This document shows, piece after piece, positions 59,801 to 64,000 of a DNA stretch of 64,000 nucleotides. Both the position numbers and the translations under genes were made by a program. The stretch is from the NCBI RefSeq assembly GCF_000218685.1, contig NW_006763293.1, positions 490,720 through 554,719 on the forward strand, in the 5' to 3' direction. The notes under the pieces were generated by a model. That model had not been told where the DNA came from, did not search any database, and saw only the letters and a list, made by a program, of their open reading frames with translations. The DNA is from Serpula lacrymans var. lacrymans S7.9. Taxonomy: Eukaryota; Basidiomycota; Agaricomycetes; Boletales; Serpulaceae. The first letter of the stretch is position 1, and each line of letters begins with the position of its first letter.

Positions 59801-60489
59801 GCGACGGGTTGGGGATGACGTTGTGGTTACTGATATTATGAGCTGATAGTGTGACATTTGCAATTGGAGATCTATCGCGGTCGTCTAGCACTACATACTA
59901 TGCGATGAAGGCGGGATCAATGTCACTCTCAGCGCCCAGCGGGGTCACAACGGCGGGCGAGACACGTCACAGAGTGACCCAAGTGTGACCTCATTCAATT
60001 CAGGCTTGCCATCCAGGTTCGCAGACACAACAGCCATACTCGTACGCGTATTTGTATGGAACATATCCGAGTCAATACTATCAGATACAGGAGATCCCTT
60101 GACCATATGCTCATGTCAGGGAGATATCTACAAGGCACTTCACCAGTCATCAACAAAACAAGCAAACGCCCGCTATCAGTCTATCAGGAGGCACAATCAT
60201 GACACCAGCCCCAACCTCTGGTCCCCCAAAGGCGACAAAGGCGGGGCTGAGTCACGGTATGGAACGTTCGAGGGGGGTGTAGTTTTGTAAGTACCTCATG
60301 TAGCGTCGATATTGATACTCGAAGGGGAAGCAGCAATCGTACAACCATACACTGCGGCCACCGGTGTACATACTTATCCCATACGTGCATGTAAGCGATG
60401 CCATCGGCCAGCGAGCTGTTCATGTCTGCTCCGGCAGCAACCTCCTAGGCTCGGGTATGGGTCTTTTATCTTTGTTAATTTGTCAAGGG
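56818..60489. other. 3.7-kb gene-poor interval upstream of the zinc-cluster gene
   Basis: The first few hundred bases (pyrimidine-rich, 56,990-57,150) are probably the transcription factor's promoter and 5' UTR. The rest has only short frames without family features. A small AACGCCAG triple repeat lies near 59293-59318. Long intergenic regions are common before regulatory genes, and decayed mobile DNA begins near the right end. Confidence 0.45.
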
Positions 60490-60499
60490 GAGATCGCGA

Positions 60500-60740
60500 T
60501 GTCCTCGAGAAAGCAGCCTCGGGGCCTTCCCGCAATTCACGCTCCTGGGATCACACTATCAAAACCACGCCGAACTTTATTCTCAGATTCAGCAAGATCT
60601 AGCCTCTATCCGCGTATGAACTAGAGGAGGCAGACGAATTCATCAAAGGGAACCTCGCCAAAGGCTATATTCACCCGTTGCATCACCTTCTTTGTCTTGA
60701 AGAAATATCATTGGAGGTTAACGTCGGTAGAGTAGTAAAT
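60500..60740 (+). mobile_element. decayed Ty3/gypsy pol fragment (reverse-transcriptase start)
   Basis: The plus-strand translation VLEKAASGPSRNSRSWDHTI with TTPNFI, a TAG stop at 60600-60602, then PLSAYELEEADEFIKGNLAK and GYIHP continues in one frame. It parallels the conserved start of Ty3/gypsy reverse transcriptases (the E..LP.H..WDHAI..KP region, then PLS..E...L..FI..NL.KGYI.PS). A frameshift follows, after which TFFVLKKYHW resembles the next block (SPFFFVKKKDG). The element is dead and short. No long terminal repeats were found. Confidence 0.65.
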
Positions 60741-61224
60741 GAATATTCAGCTAGCGACTAAATACCATGGATGGATAGGAGTGCCGGTGAGGTGGCACTC
60801 CGTATCGCGGTCTGACCCGTTGTAATGCCATGGGGGTACCAAGTCTGAGTATCAGACTTGTCGGTCTCCCTGGGTCTCACCCATTAAACCGTTCAAAATA
60901 TAATTCTCTTGACTCGATTCAAGCATCTCGCGATCGGCGCCAACTTCGACTTTTGCTCCTGCTCTGGACCTCGTCCGCCGAGCCTTAGAGAGCAGCACAC
61001 GCCTGCTTTATCTCTTCAACCATCGCTCGGAATCTTCGTTCCCCCTCTTCCTCGGAAATATCGCAGTTCCAGCGCTCCCGGGGTGCAGCGTCGGTCCCGC
61101 ACTGAGAATCAGGGGAAATGGCCAGCGGATGAAACAGGCTGGCCGGGACATCGCGGTCTGGCGAAGAAGCAGAATTTCGTTCCCATCACACTGATGGCAT
61201 ATGGGAACGGGGATGGGACAATCA

Positions 61225-61556
61225 TCATCTGCGAGTGTCGAAGGGAACCAACCGGTAAAAGTGAAGTAGTCCCGACGAACCGATCATATCCCTAACGCGA
61301 TCTCGGATGTGTTTATCGGCGGCTTCACGCTTGGAAGCGTAACGAAGATCCCCAGGTGGTTTCAGCTCCACGATGAGGACAGGTTTATCCTCAAGCAAGA
61401 CCTCGAACAAGACAGGAAAACGGCTGGCCCGCGCGAAATGGGCATGTACTGGGGAACAACCGTAAACGGGATGTAAAGAAGTTTGTTGTAAAGCCCCCTC
61501 CGAGGGGTTGGTCGGGACCTTGTCGAATCGACAAACGGTGGGACTGGATAAGGCAT
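61225..61556 (-). pseudogene. frameshifted fragment of an agaricomycete ELKPP-type protein family
   Basis: The minus strand reads PFVDSTRSRPTPRRGLYNKL and FTVVPQYMP in one frame. After about 61410 it shifts to FEVLLEDKPVLIVELKPPGD and LRYASKREAADKHIRDRV. The two parts resemble consecutive blocks of a widespread uncharacterised agaricomycete family (VPQY, then LExKPVxIxExKPP, then SKREAADxQIRxR). The frame change near 61410 and the early end at 61225 mean it is probably not functional. The VELKPP pattern is reminiscent of nuclease-like folds, but that is only a guess. Confidence 0.5.
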
Positions 61557-61829
61557 TGTTCTAGGAATGAATATTAATGAATGGTGGTGGATGGTTTCAG
61601 TATGCCAGAACCGAGCTTGATCTTTACACAGGCAGTTTCACGCTGAATTTCCCCGATAAGTGCGGCGCTGCAGTTGTTTTCCAACTCATTCCAGTTTTCA
61701 GAGAAGGACCCGGTCGTCATTTGCCACCTCGGGCCCAGCTGCAGGAACACCGTTAGTACCAATTGCCATGAGGTTATGACCACCGCTTATCGATGTTTAT
61801 TACGAAGAGGCTGTTGAGGAAATCAGTCG

Positions 61830-61970
61830 ATGGCTCACAATACAATTATTGAAAGCCGGGTATTCCAAGCTCATCAAGCCAATAGGCGACGACAAGCAGA
61901 GTATGTACTACGGAAGAACCAAGAAACTACGCCGAAGTGTATTGGCCCCTTCAAAATCGCAGAGAGTCAG
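61830..61970 (+). mobile_element. possible Ty3/gypsy integrase C-terminal remnant
   Basis: The frame reads VFQAHQANRRRQAEYVLRKN and QETTPKCIGPFKIAESQGD. The PKxIGPFKI core, after a basic AHQANRRRQAEY helix, matches the SH3-like end of gypsy integrases (K..PK.IGPFKI). The frame soon degenerates. It lies 1.1-1.4 kb downstream of the reverse-transcriptase remnant on the same strand, closer than in a full element, so an internal deletion is likely. Confidence 0.4.
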
Positions 61971-62222
61971 GGGGATGTACAAGTGATCGCTGCAACCGTG
62001 ACTTCATGCACTGACAGCTTAAGGAGACTACCGCAGCGGTAGGAATTAAACGTCACTTCATTGAAATAAGATCCCAAGAATATACACACGTAACACACAC
62101 ATTGCCCCTTCAACGGTATTACTTCCTAATATCGAAAACAGCTTCGACAGCACAGCAGATACATCGTACACAAGAGATTCGCCAACCACAGCTTTACGGG
62201 CCCGCTGTACATCACCCGTTCA

Positions 62223-64000
62223 TCACCGCGTCTTGATGATACCCGCATTCACCAGCTTCATAATCTTTTGCCTCACACCAGGGTTCTTCATGTGGTCCTG
62301 CAAGGCACTTGGGTTACCCTGTGCTTGCTGGAGAATCTGTTGCATGACAGGATCGTTCATGATATTCTGACGATCAGACACGAATGGTCAGGTTCCGTCC
62401 TAATATATCATCGTGCGGATCGGATACTCACTGCAACTTCTGGATCCCTCATCGCTCGCTGCAGAGTCTCTTCCTCGTTTTCTCCTGAGCGTTGCGTGAA
62501 GAGTGCCTGCTGGCACTTATGTTCTTGTTGTTGAATCTCAGACGTGTGCTTGTGGTCCTCGTCGTGATCCGATGCTTCTTGAATAGCCTCGATGGCTTTC
62601 GTGTAGTCCCGCATAGCGAAGAGTACATTCGATTTACGAATGTATCCTTTGACTGTGGTTTCATACATCAGCATCGACTCCATGTACGCTGAAGTATCCT
62701 TGCAACACACTTACCGAATTTAGGATCAATTTTAATGGCCTCGTTCGCGTCTTTCAGTGCTTCAGGGAGCGCAACCAGCTTCGTGTACGCGGCCGCCCGA
62801 TTGTTGTAACCTCTTGCATCACTCGGGTCCCGCTTGATGCTCTCCGTGTAGCTCTTCACAGCGCTCACAAAGTCTCCACTCTTAAACAACGCGTTGCCTT
62901 CCTCCCTCGCAGCCTCACTCAAGGCAGGATCAATATAAGCGAGTCGGTCAGCTTCAGCTTTAGACCGTTCAGTTTCGCGGAGCTTGTTGAGGATATCTGG
63001 TGTGCGGTGCTCTGTGAGTGATTTTTCGTAGTATTTAACGGCTTGAGGGAGGTTATCAAGTTTGGTATAGGCGCTACCGATGCGGCCAAGAGCTTTTGCG
63101 ACGAGTTTGTAATCTGCGCGAATCTGTGTGGGAGGTGATAAGCTTAGGGGGTGATATTAACGGCAAAATATGGGGTAGCTGTACCGAACGACCTTCATCA
63201 ACCGCCTTCTCACACGTTTCGATACATTTCTCATAGTTGCCCTGCTCAAAGTAGACGGCTACCACATTGGAACAAAAGTCAGCACAGCAGTCCGTTACTC
63301 AAAGAGCATCATGTATTTCTCACCGCCCAAATTTGTCAAGAATGTTATGTCCTTCGGCCACAGATCCCACGCCTTCTCGAACTCCTTGGCAGCATCCGCG
63401 AAGTCGCGCTTCTTGTATGCTTCGCTCCCGCGTTTCTTCGCGGCCTCCGCTTCTGCTTTGGCTTTAGCCTCTTCCGCTTCCTCTTCGTCCATCTCGACAT
63501 CTTCTGGTTCTGGTTCTGGCTGCGGTGCAGGGGCTGGCTTTGATGCACGGGTAGATGAAGAAGAGGCTCTTGGAGGTGATGCAGGAGGAGAGGGCGGGGT
63601 GGCCTTTGATAGGCCCGGCGGTAGCTCGTCGGATCCTTCCTCTCGGCTAAAGCCCTGTATGTCCACACCCATGAGTACACCAAGGACATCGATCATGCGT
63701 GGATCCTGAAGCGCACTGCAACAACGTATGCAACAGGTTAGAAAATGAGCACCAGAGCGCAAAGTATCAGATAAGACTTACGTGTCCGCTAACTTAGGGT
63801 TCTGCTGGATCAGTTGAATCTACGGAGAGCATCATGCGCATGTTAGCATGTACACACGCGCCAAACCACAGGAATCAGTGTGGATCTGTCGCTTACCTTC
63901 TGCACGAACGATGGGTCAGCGAGATGTTTCTGTGTCCGGGGGTTCGTTGCGAGCTTCCCAAGGATGTTTGGATCGGAAAACATCTTGCCAAGCCCAAGCG
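62223..64000 (-). CDS. STI1: STI1/HOP Hsp70-Hsp90 co-chaperone (N-terminus outside window)
   Basis: STI1/HOP bridges Hsp70 and Hsp90 in the cytosol through TPR domains. The right edge of the window cuts the gene within its first DP region (KMFSDPNILGKLATNPRTQK, HLADPSFVQK). The first TPR block is therefore outside. A Pro/Ser/Glu linker follows (PPSPPASPPRASSS, EPEPEDVEMDEEEAEE). TPR2A starts KKRGSEAYKKRDFADAAKEF with DITFLTNLG and YFEQGNYEKCIETCEKAVDE. TPR2B starts AREEGNALFKSGDFVSAVKS with YNNRAAAYTKLVALPEALKD and YIRKSNVLFAMRDYTKAIEA. DP2 ends the protein with RAMRDPEVA, NIMNDPVMQQILQQAQGNPS, ALQDHMKNPGVRQKIMKLV and AGIIKTR. The order and ending fit the family well. The stop is at 62223-62225. 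Confidence 0.93.

Overview
The window is nuclear DNA from a filamentous basidiomycete, most likely an agaricomycete. The evidence is dense GT-AG introns of about 45-65 nt that break nearly every coding region, and a gene set typical of such fungi: a DUF6533-like seven-helix protein, a FlbA/Thn1-type RGS protein with two DEP regions, ERG27, UDP-xylose synthase, a GH79 glucuronidase-like enzyme, a secreted ferritin-like protein and a Zn2Cys6 regulator. I cannot name the species. Exon joins and domain calls were made by eye from translations, without alignment software.

Positions 1-35.5 kb are gene-rich and mostly housekeeping. In order: ARS2/SERRATE (minus, runs off the left edge), ESF2 (minus), an NCBP3-like cap-binding protein (minus), KRR1 (plus), a DUF6533-like membrane protein (minus), an ELL-associated factor EAF (plus), a ferritin-like secreted protein (minus), a serine carboxypeptidase (minus), NOP58 (plus), ERG27 (plus), the tRNA thiolase NCS6/CTU1 (minus), NOP9 (plus), a secreted alpha/beta hydrolase (plus), a GH79 enzyme (minus), ENP1/bystin (minus, with a 100-N assembly gap), UXS1 (plus) and a second alpha/beta hydrolase (minus). 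Five of these (ESF2, KRR1, NOP58, NOP9, ENP1) serve small-subunit ribosome biogenesis. ARS2 and NCBP3 are both partners of the nuclear cap-binding complex. Several divergent promoters carry CACGTG palindromes.

Positions 35.5-40.7 kb form a gene desert with a perfect 12-bp hairpin and one exon-like fragment. Next come the RGS regulator (40.8-42.9 kb), a membrane-anchored cytochrome-b5-like (MAPR/Dap1) protein (43.6-44.8 kb) and a hypothetical protein (44.9-45.5 kb). A second poor stretch follows (45.5-48.9 kb). Then a large Nup120/Nup160 nucleoporin gene (48.9-53.5 kb) converges on a Zn2Cys6 transcription factor (53.8-56.8 kb). Positions 56.8-62.2 kb are again gene-poor and hold decayed Ty3/gypsy fragments around a frameshifted host-family pseudogene. 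The window closes in the co-chaperone STI1/HOP (minus, truncated by the right edge).

The most unusual signal is exon architecture. KRR1 can be read through only if a single-nucleotide exon (position 5837) lies between two canonical introns. UXS1 needs a 9-nt exon, the ferritin-like gene needs a 23-nt intron, and the NCBP3-like gene needs either a 17-nt intron or a GC-AG intron.
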